Positions 27,648 through 35,762 are shown, numbered from the stretch's first letter. The stretch: 35,989 nucleotides of DNA from Hyphomicrobiales bacterium (GCA_019634405.1 JAHQVI010000093.1:1-35989), one strand, 5' to 3'. The notes: generated by a model from the letters alone, not told the origin. Numbers and translations: made by a program.

Positions 27648-27666
27648 CTGGAAAACCAGTTTCCAG
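27648..27666. repeat. Short hairpin in divergent intergenic region
   Basis: CTGGAAA (27648-27654) pairs with TTTCCAG (27660-27666) around a 5-base loop, in the 234 bases between the Clp-N gene and argB. It could be an operator or part of a leader RNA; nothing further can be told. Confidence 0.3.
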
Positions 27667-27769
27667 ATCGCCGCCCCATGCACTAGTTAGACCCTCCTTC
27701 GTCACATAACGCAAATCAGGCTCTACCGAAAGGTCATATCGGCCACAATCGGCAAGCGTCTTAAATCAT

Positions 27770-27797
27770 TTGAGGCGCGGGGCAAACTCGCTATAAA
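27770..27797 (+). promoter_or_regulatory. Predicted promoter of argB
   Basis: TTGAGG (27770-27775), a 16-base spacer and TATAAA (27792-27797) form a reasonable housekeeping promoter about 35 bases before the argB ATG. AGAGAGG, the likely ribosome site, follows. The -10 match is good and the -35 moderate. Confidence 0.45.
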
Positions 27798-27831
27798 AAA
27801 CGCCAGTTCCAAAGAAGAGAGGCTTGGCTCA

Positions 27832-28746
27832 ATGGGAAGTTCCGCCGAGGCAGGATATATGCCGATAACACCGCATACACATGCCGTCATCCTTTCCGAA
27901 GCGCTCCCCTACATGCAGCGTTACGACCAGCAAAACGTTGTCGTGAAATATGGCGGGCACGCTATGGGTGATGCGGAGCTATCCTCATGTTTCGCCAAGG
28001 ATATAACGCTTTTGGAGCAATCTGGCGTTAAACCGGTCGTCGTACATGGCGGCGGCCCTCAGATCGGACGGCTGCTTGACCGCCTGCAAATCAAATCGGA
28101 ATTTGCTGACGGCCTGCGGGTCACGGACGCCGCAACCGTTGAGATTGTGGAAATGGTTCTGGCCGGATCGATCAACAAGCAGATCGTTGCCGCCATAAAC
28201 CAGGCAGGCGGCCGGGCTTGCGGAATTTCCGGTAAGGACGCCAATCTGCTGATCGCAAAGAAGCTGGAACGGCGCGTGCGCGATCCGCAATCGAATATCG
28301 AACGCGTGATCGACCTTGGCTTCGTGGGCGAACCTGAAGAGGTAAACCCCCGAATTGTCGAAGTTATCGCCAGTGGCGATCTGATCCCGGTCGTGGCGCC
28401 GCTTGGCGTCTCCCGCGATGGCATGACCTACAATATCAATGCCGATACATTTGCCTCCGCGCTCGCGACGGCGATGAAAGCGAAACGCTTGCTATTGCTG
28501 ACGGATGTTGTCGGGGTCCTGGATAAAGAGGGGCGGCTCATCCCGAAGCTCACCGTATCGGAAGCGCGCGCGCTGATTGAGGACGGCACGATAACCGGTG
28601 GAATGATTCCAAAGGTTCAAGGCTGTATTGACGTCGTTGAAGCAGGCGTCGAGGCCGTCGTCATCATCAATGGCAAGGTCCCGCACGCCGTACTGACGGA
28701 ACTGTTCACCCAGCACGGCGCAGGTACATTGATCGAGCGCGACTAA
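27832..28746 (+). CDS. argB: Acetylglutamate kinase
   Basis: ArgB phosphorylates N-acetylglutamate, the second step of arginine synthesis. The 304-residue protein shows the amino-acid-kinase motifs [12 protein letters not shown] (K39), [13 protein letters not shown], the inner block [26 protein letters not shown] and the ATP-site block [32 protein letters not shown]. The C-terminus [37 protein letters not shown] is normal. ATG 27832 has AGAGAGG nine bases upstream; an ATG at 27859 (MPITPHTH) is an alternative start. In many rhizobial relatives a pyrimidine 5'-nucleotidase gene follows argB closely; here that neighbour is displaced by almost 2 kb of inserted material. Confidence 0.97.
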   Translation: MGSSAEAGYMPITPHTHAVILSEALPYMQRYDQQNVVVKYGGHAMGDAELSSCFAKDITLLEQSGVKPVVVHGGGPQIGRLLDRLQIKSEFADGLRVTDAATVEIVEMVLAGSINKQIVAAINQAGGRACGISGKDANLLIAKKLERRVRDPQSNIERVIDLGFVGEPEEVNPRIVEVIASGDLIPVVAPLGVSRDGMTYNINADTFASALATAMKAKRLLLLTDVVGVLDKEGRLIPKLTVSEARALIEDGTITGGMIPKVQGCIDVVEAGVEAVVIINGKVPHAVLTELFTQHGAGTLIERD

Positions 28747-28859
28747 AGCCCAAAGCCAATTGCCTTTGAATTGACCGATACGGCATAATGACGCCTGAAA
28801 ACATATGGGTTACGCAATTTACCGCACATCCATCCGGTGACGGCATCCTTACATTTTGA

Positions 28860-29195
28860 AAAAAACTCACCGAGATCGCGTCAACATCGCGGAGTCGGAC
28901 GAGGTCGGGGCGCTCATTCAAGAAGAAAGCAACGACAGGACGACGATTATGAGCGGTGCAGAACCGCCGGAGATTGGGTAAACATGGCTCAAATCGCCAT
29001 CGCAATAGGCACTGACCAGAGAGATGCCGTAAGCGGTGTTTAGCATCGCCAACGGCCAACTCTCAGGTCAAGGGAACTCCACAAACGGCACGACAAGCAA
29101 AGCACTCACAACCTGCTCGTCATCATGATTGCTATCACAACGAGCCTGTGCCCATCGCCTTGACCAATGCGGTCCATGCGGCAAGCAAGGCTTTC
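28860..29195 (-). pseudogene. Decayed EamA (DMT) transporter fragment
   Basis: Read leftward, this stretch gives LLAAWTALVKAMG, then a broken part, VSALLVVPFVEFP, a stop codon, PESWPLAMLNTAYGISLVSAY, CDGDLSHVYPISGGSAPLII and, after a frameshift, LNERPDLVRLRDVDAISV. This order matches the first half of EamA/DMT transporters (ALxxASWNALVK ... YRHGDLSLVYPxARGxAPLLV ... GERP). There are at least one in-frame stop, more than one frame change and no second EamA domain, so it is a dead N-terminal remnant. The remaining bases from 28747 to 28860 hold nothing I recognise. Confidence 0.72.
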
Positions 29196-29234
29196 CCGTG
29201 ACGCGTTGATCACGCTGCGGGGAGCCAAAGAGCA

Positions 29235-29504
29235 ATGACCGGTCACGTGCTGAAGATTTGCATCGAAGCGCAGTTCGCACTCGTACTGCGCCCCAAAACA
29301 CGATTACCCGTTCCTGGTTCTACCGCCGTCCTTGCCCGGAGCCCCCCATCGAAACCGCTTTCGCCAGGCTCAAAGCTTGCCTCATGGCGCGTCGGCGCAC
29401 GTCCATTCGACGCCCTGATCAATTCACTCGGCGACTTCTGCCATCTCTTCTGGCCGGCAGAATGCAAAAACTGCGTCAGATCTGCCGGACATACCCCACA
29501 TTAA
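29235..29504 (+). pseudogene. Decayed IS630-family transposase fragment
   Basis: Three frames are needed to read the end of an IS630-type transposase: GHVLKICIEAQFALVLRPKT (compare ...FRAYVEQVLVPxLRPGD), then FLVLPPSLPGA / PIETAFARLKA (compare FLPPYSPDLNPIEMAFSKLKA, the DDE-domain Glu region), then RVGARPFDALINSLGDFCHLF and WPAECKNCVRSAGHTPH (compare FDALWxAIGxICDLFSPxECxNYFxAAGY). An internal piece of the catalytic domain is missing and at least two frameshifts occur. No terminal inverted repeats were identified. It is a dead relic between the EamA remnant and two accessory genes. Confidence 0.75.
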
Positions 29505-29516
29505 ATGCAGAATCCT

Positions 29517-30191
29517 TTAGCTCGTCCGCCGGGATTGTTTTTCAAGCAGCTGGCAGCCCGGCGAGTTGTCCTGTGCATTGCTGTTGTCAACAATGGAAGA
29601 CTGGAAAACCTCAAGCGAGGATTCAATCAGATTTGTATCCTCGATCTCACCTTCGGCAAGCCGACAGGCGTCAACGCCCAAATCATTGATATCGTAGATG
29701 ACGCGCCATGTCGGAATGACGGCGCGATAGGAGGCCAGAACCTTGCGGGCCATATCCCGGAAGTGATGATCGGTGATGTCATATTTACACAGCCCGCGCT
29801 CCATACAGCGCGCCGTCGCGTCATAGAGCTGGACCAGTGACATGCCCCGGAAATCGAACAGGTCGTCATTGTCGGTACCGCTCACGGCATTGGAGTGGAG
29901 CTGAGCGAGCCGATAGTCCCGCAGCACGCGCTCAATGGTCTGCTGCGGCAACCCCTGCACATCGATCCGATCGTTTCTGAGACGCGAGACGATTTCGGCC
30001 TCCAGATCAAAAAGCTGCTTGCGCGCATCATAAAGACGCTCATTGTTGTGAAGTGTAATGAAGGCAATAGCGGCTTGCGTACGGCTTTGCCGATTGCTCT
30101 CCCAAAGTTGCGCGGCTGTAAACATCAGACCCAAAATTGCAACGATGACAGTCCCCTTCGTGAAACGGGACGTTTGACTACCTTGATCCAT
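29517..30191 (-). CDS. Membrane-anchored protein of unknown function
   Basis: The 224-residue protein has one N-terminal transmembrane helix (GTVIVAILGLMFTAAQLW, about 13-30) followed by an all-helical part (NRQSRTQAAIAFITLHNNERLYDARKQLFDLEAEI...). The layout of a short cytosolic end, one helix and a helical domain resembles DUF4760-like proteins, but I am not sure of the family. ATG 30191 has AGGGGGG as ribosome site. The gene stops 12 bases from the IS630 relic, so its 3' end may have been set by that insertion. It is 12 bases downstream of the next gene on the same strand, so the two probably form a small operon. Confidence 0.75.
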   Translation of the reverse strand: MDQGSQTSRFTKGTVIVAILGLMFTAAQLWESNRQSRTQAAIAFITLHNNERLYDARKQLFDLEAEIVSRLRNDRIDVQGLPQQTIERVLRDYRLAQLHSNAVSGTDNDDLFDFRGMSLVQLYDATARCMERGLCKYDITDHHFRDMARKVLASYRAVIPTWRVIYDINDLGVDACRLAEGEIEDTNLIESSLEVFQSSIVDNSNAQDNSPGCQLLEKQSRRTS

Positions 30192-30203
30192 GATTTTGCC
30201 CCC

Positions 30204-30554
30204 CTAGCAGCCAGGCCGCTTGCAAATCTCTACTGTACCGGAACCACTGAGCTTGCCGCGATAGAAGTCAGCGGTGCATTGCAGATTCCGATGCGAGAAA
30301 GTTATCAGCAATTCACCGGAAGTGGCTCCTAACGCCTGCAGATTGATGAGAACAGGCTGCTGCTTGCTCATATATGTTGGCAACGCCGCAATCACCTTGT
30401 TGAGCGCCGCCTTGTCGACTTGCCAATTTTCGCCGTCAGGACAGGCAAGAGTTTGCGCCTGGACTGTCATACCGGTCAGAATCGAGACAAGCATGCTTAT
30501 AGCGGCAACAGCGAAAAGCCTGTCAAGCCGGAGTGTTCGAAACCTGCCCATCAT
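30204..30554 (-). CDS. Small exported protein of unknown function
   Basis: From ATG 30554 the product is 116 residues; AGAGG eight bases upstream supports this start over longer ones at 30578 or 30620. A signal peptide (FAVAAISMLVSILTGM, cleavage near VQAQT) leads to a mature domain of about 80 residues with four Cys (LACPDG, NLQCTAD, EICKRPGC), probably two disulfides. I do not recognise a family. It is first of two leftward genes in the segment between argB and the HAD gene. Confidence 0.7.
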   Translation of the reverse strand: MMGRFRTLRLDRLFAVAAISMLVSILTGMTVQAQTLACPDGENWQVDKAALNKVIAALPTYMSKQQPVLINLQALGATSGELLITFSHRNLQCTADFYRGKLSGSGTVEICKRPGC

Positions 30555-30724
30555 TCCCAGAACCCTCTCTTTGATCATTCTTACCAATAATTGTTTGTTA
30601 ACTAAAATACATCCGGACACTATCCAAACGAAATCAGCCTGAACAAGGGATTTATAGACTTTATCTGGAAATCACTGCGCTGTTTCAATACTATTTGTTG
30701 TGATTTGCCGATCACGAAAAACGG

Positions 30725-31516
30725 ATGACAATTTCAGTCCGCCCGCTTAATTTTACGGGTATGGAACTCATCACAACCGCAGAAAAGTCCGCATTTCGCC
30801 GTGTCGACAGCTGGATTTTCGATCTCGACAACACGCTCTACCCGGCCGAATGCAACCTCTTCATGCAGATTGACGAGCGTATGGGCGCTTTCATATCCGA
30901 ATTTCTCGGGGTCGACGGCGCGGAAGCCCGGCGGGTGCAGAAAGACTATTTTTACCGCTACGGGACGACGCTGACCGGTCTGATGAACGAACATAAGCTC
31001 GCGCCGGAGCGTTATCTGGACTTCGTACACGACATCGACCTGACGCCCGTCGCCGCCTCGCCTCAGCTTGGCGCCGCCATCGAAAACCTGCCAGGCCGCA
31101 AATATATCTTTACCAATGGCTCCCGCCGTCACGCGGAGCGCGTTGCGGAAAAGCTCGGCGTTCTGCAACATTTCGAGGATATTTTCGACATCGTCTCCGG
31201 AGACTACGTCCCGAAGCCGTCAGCGGAAGCTTACGACCGCTTTTTGAAGGCACACGGCGTGAACGCGGTAAGCAGCGCCATGTTCGAGGATATCCCTCAC
31301 AATCTCGAAGCGCCGCACAAGCTGGGCATGTCAACGGTGCTGGTGCATTCCGGCCAATACGATCACCCGTCGCAGAAACAGATCAAGGAATGGCGCACGC
31401 TGCCTCCGCATGTGCACCATATAACGGCGGATCTGACCGGCTTTCTTGAGGAGACGCTGATCGGGATCGCCGCAAGGCTGGACGGCGCGCCTGACAGCGA
31501 TCACGCCGGCTGCTGA
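30725..31516 (+). CDS. Pyrimidine 5'-nucleotidase-like HAD hydrolase
   Basis: This HAD-superfamily phosphatase of 263 residues belongs to the pyrimidine 5'-nucleotidase (SDT1-like) group. Motif I is IFDLDNTLYP (nucleophile D33, D35), motif II is FTNGSRRHAERV, motif III the Lys in PKPSAEAYDRF and motif IV FEDIPHNLEAPHKLGM. It probably removes phosphate from pyrimidine nucleotides or related compounds; true substrate unknown. Its usual alphaproteobacterial neighbour is argB, here 2 kb away. ATG 30725 is taken; ATG 30761 (MELITTAEK) is an alternative. The 3' end overlaps the convergent membrane-protein gene by 16 bases. Confidence 0.9.
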   Translation: MTISVRPLNFTGMELITTAEKSAFRRVDSWIFDLDNTLYPAECNLFMQIDERMGAFISEFLGVDGAEARRVQKDYFYRYGTTLTGLMNEHKLAPERYLDFVHDIDLTPVAASPQLGAAIENLPGRKYIFTNGSRRHAERVAEKLGVLQHFEDIFDIVSGDYVPKPSAEAYDRFLKAHGVNAVSSAMFEDIPHNLEAPHKLGMSTVLVHSGQYDHPSQKQIKEWRTLPPHVHHITADLTGFLEETLIGIAARLDGAPDSDHAGC

Positions 31517-32196
31517 CACGCTCCGCCGCTTTCGCTCGTTGTCCAGCTCCTGGTCAGTCCGATGCCGATAGCGGCAATCGCGCCGCCGAGAGGAATGACA
31601 TAGTCCGGCGAATCCAGCTCACCGAGCATCAAAGCCGAGATCACGCACCACAGCACAGGCACAATCATCAGCGCCCAGCGTATGCCGCCCGACGTGATGG
31701 ACAGGAACGCCAGCGTTGCGATCACGGTCGGGTCCGGCATGAGACCGAAAATCTCGGCCGCCGACCAGGACCGGCCCAGCAATGGCGCAATGTAAGGATA
31801 CGCCAGAACCGACGCCGAGAACAGAACCTGTCCTGAGATCGCAACGCCGCTCTGCCTCGGCGCAAGGCTGAGCCCGCCCCCCGTAACGCCAACGGCAATC
31901 AGCGCGGCCCCTTGCAGAGCCATGAATGGCGCAATATAGTCAATCGGCCAGTTGATCGTTGCAAAGCGCTCCCAGAGAAAGGCGTAGGAGACCCAAATCC
32001 AGACGATCCCGAGCGATATTGCGGCGAACCGAATGCCCTTCCCCCTGATCAGGGCGACAAGTATCGCCACTCCCAGAGCAAGCGCGAGCAACTGAGCTGG
32101 AGCGACAACCTCATTATACAGCACGATCAGGCGGTAATAGACGCGAGGCGAAAACATCAACGCGTCGGACAGGGAAAAGTTAAGCCATTCCGACAT
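31501..32196 (-). CDS. DUF6064-like multi-pass membrane protein
   Basis: The 231-residue protein has about seven hydrophobic helices (for example LLALALGVAILVALI, FAAISLGIVWIWVSYAFLW, FMALQGAALIAVGV and IPLGGAIAAIGIGL). The N-terminal motif FSPRVYYRLIVLYN, followed by the helices and RWALMIVPVLWCVISA, matches what I know of DUF6064. Its function is not known. The ATG overlaps the stop of the upstream aldo/keto reductase by one base (TAATG), so the two are translationally coupled. An inner-membrane partner for the exported reductase is possible but only inferred. Confidence 0.8.
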   Translation of the reverse strand: MSEWLNFSLSDALMFSPRVYYRLIVLYNEVVAPAQLLALALGVAILVALIRGKGIRFAAISLGIVWIWVSYAFLWERFATINWPIDYIAPFMALQGAALIAVGVTGGGLSLAPRQSGVAISGQVLFSASVLAYPYIAPLLGRSWSAAEIFGLMPDPTVIATLAFLSITSGGIRWALMIVPVLWCVISALMLGELDSPDYVIPLGGAIAAIGIGLTRSWTTSESGGACQQPA

Positions 32197-33116
32197 TAGA
32201 GGTCCCTGATATACTGGATCATCCGCTCCCGCATAGCTTGGTCAGGCATGACGCCTGTCGCCGCTGCGAGATTCTCCTGCACATGATCCGTGCGCGTCGT
32301 TGCAGGTATGGCGCAATTGATCGCGGGATGGGAGATGATGAATTTCAAAAGGAACTGTGCCCAGCTGGACGCTCCAGTCTCACTGACCCATTTCGGCAGA
32401 TCATGGCGGCGAAAATGTCTGATCAGCTGTCCACGCCGGAATGGCCTGTTGATGATGGCGCCAATTCCGCGCTCTTGAGCGATCGGCAACAAACGCTGTT
32501 CGGGCTTGCGGTCGGCGACATTGTAGGTGAACTGAACAAAATCGATTGGCTGGGTCGTCATGATCCGCTCCAGATCGTCATGACGCCGGCCGTGAGACGT
32601 GGTCACGCCCAAATAGCGCAGCTTGCCGTCGGCTTTCATAGCCAGAAGCTGATCCAGATGTTTTTCCCAGGATGCGAGATTGTGAACCTGCATCAGGTCA
32701 AAACGCGGTACGCCCCAATCGACGCGCGATTGCTCCATCTGGTCCAAGCCGGCATCGGCGCTCGATTGCCAGACCTTTTCCGAGGAGAACAGGCTCGGAG
32801 GATAGCCAAGCTTCTTCAGCCCGTAGCCGACGGTCGGCTGCGATGACCCATACATTGGCGAGGAATCGATGAGCTGGCCGCCGGCTTTGAAAAAAGCGGC
32901 CATGACGGCTGCGCACTCGTCCAGAAGCTTCTGATCACGGCCGACATTGAACGTAATCCATGTCCCAAGCCCCACCAGCGGTAATTTTTCCTCTGTGGAC
33001 GGTATTTTACGCATATGCAGCGACGCGTTCTGCGCCAATGCCGCATGCCATGGCGATATCGCAGCCGAAGCCGCGCCGAGCATCCCTTTAAGGATCATTC
33101 GTCGCGTGTGTTGCAT
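32196..33116 (-). CDS. Tat-exported aldo/keto reductase
   Basis: The 306-residue protein begins with a twin-arginine signal (TRRMILKGMLGAASAAISPW, cleavage near ALAQN), so it is folded before export. The aldo/keto reductase barrel follows, with the catalytic tetrad D84 and Y89 (LIDSSPMYGSS), K114 (SSEKVW) and H145 (MQVHN). Later blocks GAIINRPFRRG and INCAIPATTRTDHVQENLAA are usual for the family. NAD(P)H use outside the cytosol is puzzling, so a different cofactor source or role is possible. GAGG seven bases upstream supports ATG 33116. It is coupled to the downstream DUF6064-like gene. Confidence 0.9.
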   Translation of the reverse strand: MQHTRRMILKGMLGAASAAISPWHAALAQNASLHMRKIPSTEEKLPLVGLGTWITFNVGRDQKLLDECAAVMAAFFKAGGQLIDSSPMYGSSQPTVGYGLKKLGYPPSLFSSEKVWQSSADAGLDQMEQSRVDWGVPRFDLMQVHNLASWEKHLDQLLAMKADGKLRYLGVTTSHGRRHDDLERIMTTQPIDFVQFTYNVADRKPEQRLLPIAQERGIGAIINRPFRRGQLIRHFRRHDLPKWVSETGASSWAQFLLKFIISHPAINCAIPATTRTDHVQENLAAATGVMPDQAMRERMIQYIRDL

Positions 33117-33299
33117 AGTCTACCTCAACTGCAATTATGTAAACTTCGGGCAACACGTCTGAGGCCGCGCGTCGCCCTATATCCTCACCTTACCTTGAGT
33201 TTCAGACCTAAGTAGGGATCGCGTACAAAATCTCCGGCCCTAAAGTCAGCGGCCGGATTTCGTTGTAAACAGTCGCTTTTCAGGGGGGCGGCAAACAAA

Positions 33300-33350
33300 A
33301 TGGCGGACGTTTGGGCGGCCGCCGCTACGAAAAAACTACATTTCCGCCAT
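33300..33350 (-). terminator. Possible hairpin after the TAXI gene
   Basis: ATGGCGGA (33300-33307) pairs with TCCGCCAT (33343-33350), starting five bases after the stop of the leftward TAXI-type gene; the 35-base loop holds the self-complementary GGCGGCCGCC. A second small stem (CCGGCC 33234-33239 with GGCCGG 33251-33256) follows. Long loop and weak T runs leave this doubtful. The other bases between 33117 and 33300 show no gene. Confidence 0.35.
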
Positions 33351-33354
33351 ATTG

Positions 33355-34797
33355 CTACTGTTCGGCGGACCATGCCATAAAGTCGCTGAAAAGCCGTTCG
33401 CGCTCCTCAACCGTCATGTTCCATGGCCTGTTGCGCGTTTGCAGGAATTTCTCGAAACTCGTTTGCTTCAGCACTGGCGTGTTCCGTGGCCCGGCCGCCA
33501 GCAACTCATCGGCGACATCGAAACGGTCCCAGCCGGACAGCGTACTGGCCAGATTGACCGAGCGCCATTTGGGATGACGCGACGGCTTCTGGAATTCATC
33601 GATCTTCGCAAACAGTGCTTCAACGAATTTTTTCACCCGCCGGTAACGATCCGATTCCTTGTGCCAGTCATAGGCAATCAGAACTGCGCTGACCGCGATC
33701 GTCTCGACGGACTGCCCGTCTTCAACCAGCCCTGGATAATTGCTCGAAGTGAAATTATTCGGCAGGTAATCCTCCTGCAGCGCGGAAGCGTAAGGGATGG
33801 GCAGAAGCCTGAAACCGTCTTCCGGGCGTATTGCCGCCAGCGACGAAACAGGCTTGCCAGCCACCAGTACGGTCGCCGAAATTTCGCCGGTCCTCATCTG
33901 CTCCATCGCATCGGCCTGATCGAGATTGACGGCGACAACGTCGATGCCGAGATTCCTGAAAACATCCTGCATCGTGAACGCTGTGCCACTGCCGTTAATA
34001 TCGATATTGACCTTCTTGCCGCGCAATTGCGATATCGACCTGATATCCGAACGGGCGGCCAGATGAACCTCTTCGCTAAAGAGATTCGCAATGTAGACAA
34101 TCTTGCTGTCATCAGCGCTGGTCGCGAATGTCTTGTTCGCGCGCAGATAGCTGTTCAGGATATTGGACTGCGTGAAGCCAACATCGATCCCTCTCAGAGA
34201 CCGAACGTCACGGATGTTCTGCTCGCCGCCCATACCAACGACGGGTACGACGCGCAGATTGCTGCCGTCATTGAGCACAACAGCCATATCATACGCGAAT
34301 TGCAGGTAGGTCGGAGCTGAATTCGGATTTCCGGCAATGATCCCGACCGTATTTTCGTTCGGCGTATCCGCCTTGTAGACACGGGCCCCAACGGCATAAT
34401 CGCCAACGCGCTCCACATAGGCCGACTGGTCGGCGATTTGAATTCCGTTGGGGATAGCGAGACGATAATCAACCCAGCCGCTGCCCAGCGTCTTGGCGAG
34501 TTCGACAATCTCGCGGACGAAATATTTACCGTTCTCGTCCTGGTAATTGATGTTGTTTTCCCGGGTCAGTTTGATGTTGGTTGCGTGACCGATCAGCTTT
34601 CCCGGCACCGTCAGATCATGGATGAACACGTAAAGGTCGCGATCTATGAACCTTGGATCCTTATTGTTTACGGCTTTGACGACGGCATCGACGCCATCAC
34701 GTTTGATCAACGCGATTGTGCGCTTCACCAGAGCGACAGCCTCTTCCGGTGTGCCATTTTGCGCGGCTGCATATGTTGAGGAGAAGGCTAGGCTCAA
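33355..34797 (-). pseudogene. Cache-TAXI periplasmic binding protein, 5' end cut at IS5 end
   Basis: The open frame encodes a two-part periplasmic protein. About residues 15-115 look like a single Cache domain (PEEAVALVKRTIALIKRDG, DRDLYVFIHDLTVPGKLIGH, NINYQDENGKYFVREIVELA, GSGWVDYRL). About 130-480 form a TAXI-family TRAP-type solute-binding domain (GMGGEQNIRDVRSLRGIDVGFTQ, LFSEEVHLAARSDIRSISQLRGKKVNID, GSGTAFTMQDVFRNLGI). Before the Cache domain only the end of a signal peptide remains (LSLAFSSTYAAAQ). In frame the sequence then meets a stop at 34810-34812, where IS5-type sequence begins. There is no ATG and no ribosome site; a TTG at 34797 is the only start. I infer that an IS removed the start codon and front half of the signal peptide; the rest is undamaged, so inactivation is recent or rescue by another start is possible. 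Confidence 0.75.
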
Positions 34798-34798
34798 A

Positions 34799-35175
34799 AC
34801 CCAATCACTTCATTGATCTGCATAGGCAAATCATGATTCAGCTTTGCTCATGGGATGAGGGAGCGGATGATGAGCCGACTTTTCTGGTTGAGCGACGAAG
34901 CCTGGTCAGCGATTGAGCCGTTTATGCCGAGAAACCAGCCTGGCGCGGGTCGTGTGGATGATCGCCGCGTGATTAGCGGCATTTTTCATGTGCTCAAATC
35001 CGGGTGCCGCTGGTGCGATTGTCCGCAGGATTACGGTCCGCACACGACAATCTATAACCGGTATAATCGCTGGTCCCGGAAACGGTTCTGGCTCGGGCTT
35101 CTTGAAGCATTGGCCAACGCCGGCGCCATCACCAAAAGCACAGCGATCGATTCAACCTATGTCAAAGCCCAGCGC
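34799..35175 (+). mobile_element. Truncated IS5-family insertion sequence
   Basis: The left part of an IS5-type element lies between the cut signal peptide of the TAXI gene (about 34798-34812) and a traG fragment (about 35172-35180). It holds a left end of about 70 non-coding bases and the 5' part of the transposase. The right end is missing, so no target duplication or terminal repeat pair can be seen. The exact left boundary is judged only from loss of the neighbouring reading frame. Confidence 0.7.
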
Positions 35176-35187
35176 GCCGAGCCGTAA
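34870..35187 (+). pseudogene. IS5-family transposase, 3'-truncated
   Basis: The frame gives the usual N-terminal transposase of IS5-type elements: MSRLFWLSDEAWSAIEPFMP, RVDDRRVISGIFHVLKSGCRW, CDCPQDYGPHTTIYNRYNRWS, and GAITKSTAIDSTYVKAQR. The DST triad is the first DDE aspartate region. After KAQR the expected continuation (family: KAHRSA...GGRKAQAIG) is lost; the frame runs a few codons into traG-derived sequence and stops at 35187. AGGGAG seven bases ahead of ATG 34870 is a fair ribosome site. About 100 residues of transposase remain and no second orf is present, so the element is dead. Confidence 0.85.
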
Positions 35188-35429
35188 GTGCTCGAGACCT
35201 TGCCGGCGCGGCCAAAAACATGCGGTGCCTGCTCCCCAATCGTCAGCCACCAGACGAACAGCGACCAGGGCGCGTAAAGCGGCATGCCAAAGAGTGTGAT
35301 CCACGGCGCCCCGAGACTCGGGTGAAACCCAAGCGCGCTCGCCGTCCACTCCGTTGCACCCCACAGGCAGATGAGTGAGATCAAAAGGCAGCAAACTACT
35401 TGGAGACCATAGGTTCGGAAAATGGACAC
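35157..35429 (-). pseudogene. traG: N-terminal fragment of TraG/VirD4 coupling protein
   Basis: Read leftward from GTG 35429 (AAGGA nine bases upstream), the frame gives a transmembrane helix (LQVVCCLLISLICLWGATEW), then ALGFHPSLGAPWITLFGMP, LYAPWSLFVWWLTIGEQAPHVF and STYGSARWA. This is the start of the TraG/VirD4-type IV coupling protein, which docks DNA or protein substrates to a type IV secretion channel. The family block TYGSARWA should come after a second membrane helix; here it follows HVFGRAGKVS directly, so about 35-40 residues seem deleted. The frame then runs into the IS5 transposase and stops at 35157. The ATPase domains are gone. Confidence 0.78.
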
Positions 35430-35762
35430 CGCGAACAATCCTTCTCAGCCAGTCCTGCAACTGTCTGAAAAGTCTGGTTGCGCAGCAGTAATCGCTCAAG
35501 AGAGTAAATTGTGCAGTCTTGTGAAGCTGTGTGAATTGGCGGGAAGATTTTGAGGCGGTTTCGTGGCGCGCCGATATTCGAGAAGAATTACAGATGAACT
35601 GTTCGCGACGTTTCCATTTCGGTCGGGAGCTTGTTTAATCGGAGGCTTGAAGCTGGCCAAGTGTGACCGGTAGGGTTCGTCCGTGATCTATCAATTTTGC
35701 CGATGAGACAGATGTCGGCATCTTTGTGCTGTGTAATTCAGCGTTAAAATTGCGGCTTACCT
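35430..35762. other. Intergenic stretch with no recognisable gene
   Basis: These 333 bases lie between the traG remnant and the AbiEii-like gene. Apart from the ribosome site of traG I see no gene, RNA or clear repeat. Open frames here lack ribosome sites and match nothing I know. In rhizobial plasmids traD would precede traG, but I could not find it. Confidence 0.5.

Noticed and set aside
26848-27690. Plus-strand open frame opposite the Clp-N gene
   Set aside because: Arg-rich shadow of the Pro-rich linker and Clp N-domain coding sequence.
28756-28773. Near-palindrome CAAAGCCAATTGCCTTTG after argB as a terminator
   Set aside because: It has no usable loop and no T tract, so it does not look like an intrinsic terminator.
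28706-29059. 117-codon minus-strand open frame overlapping the argB 3' end
   Set aside because: Not a gene as such: its middle is one frame of the EamA relic and its end runs antisense into argB.
33185-33373. 62-codon minus-strand open frame after the TAXI gene with a hydrophobic start
   Set aside because: It overlaps the TAXI stop, has no ribosome site, and its signal-like stretch is weak; I could not support it as a gene.
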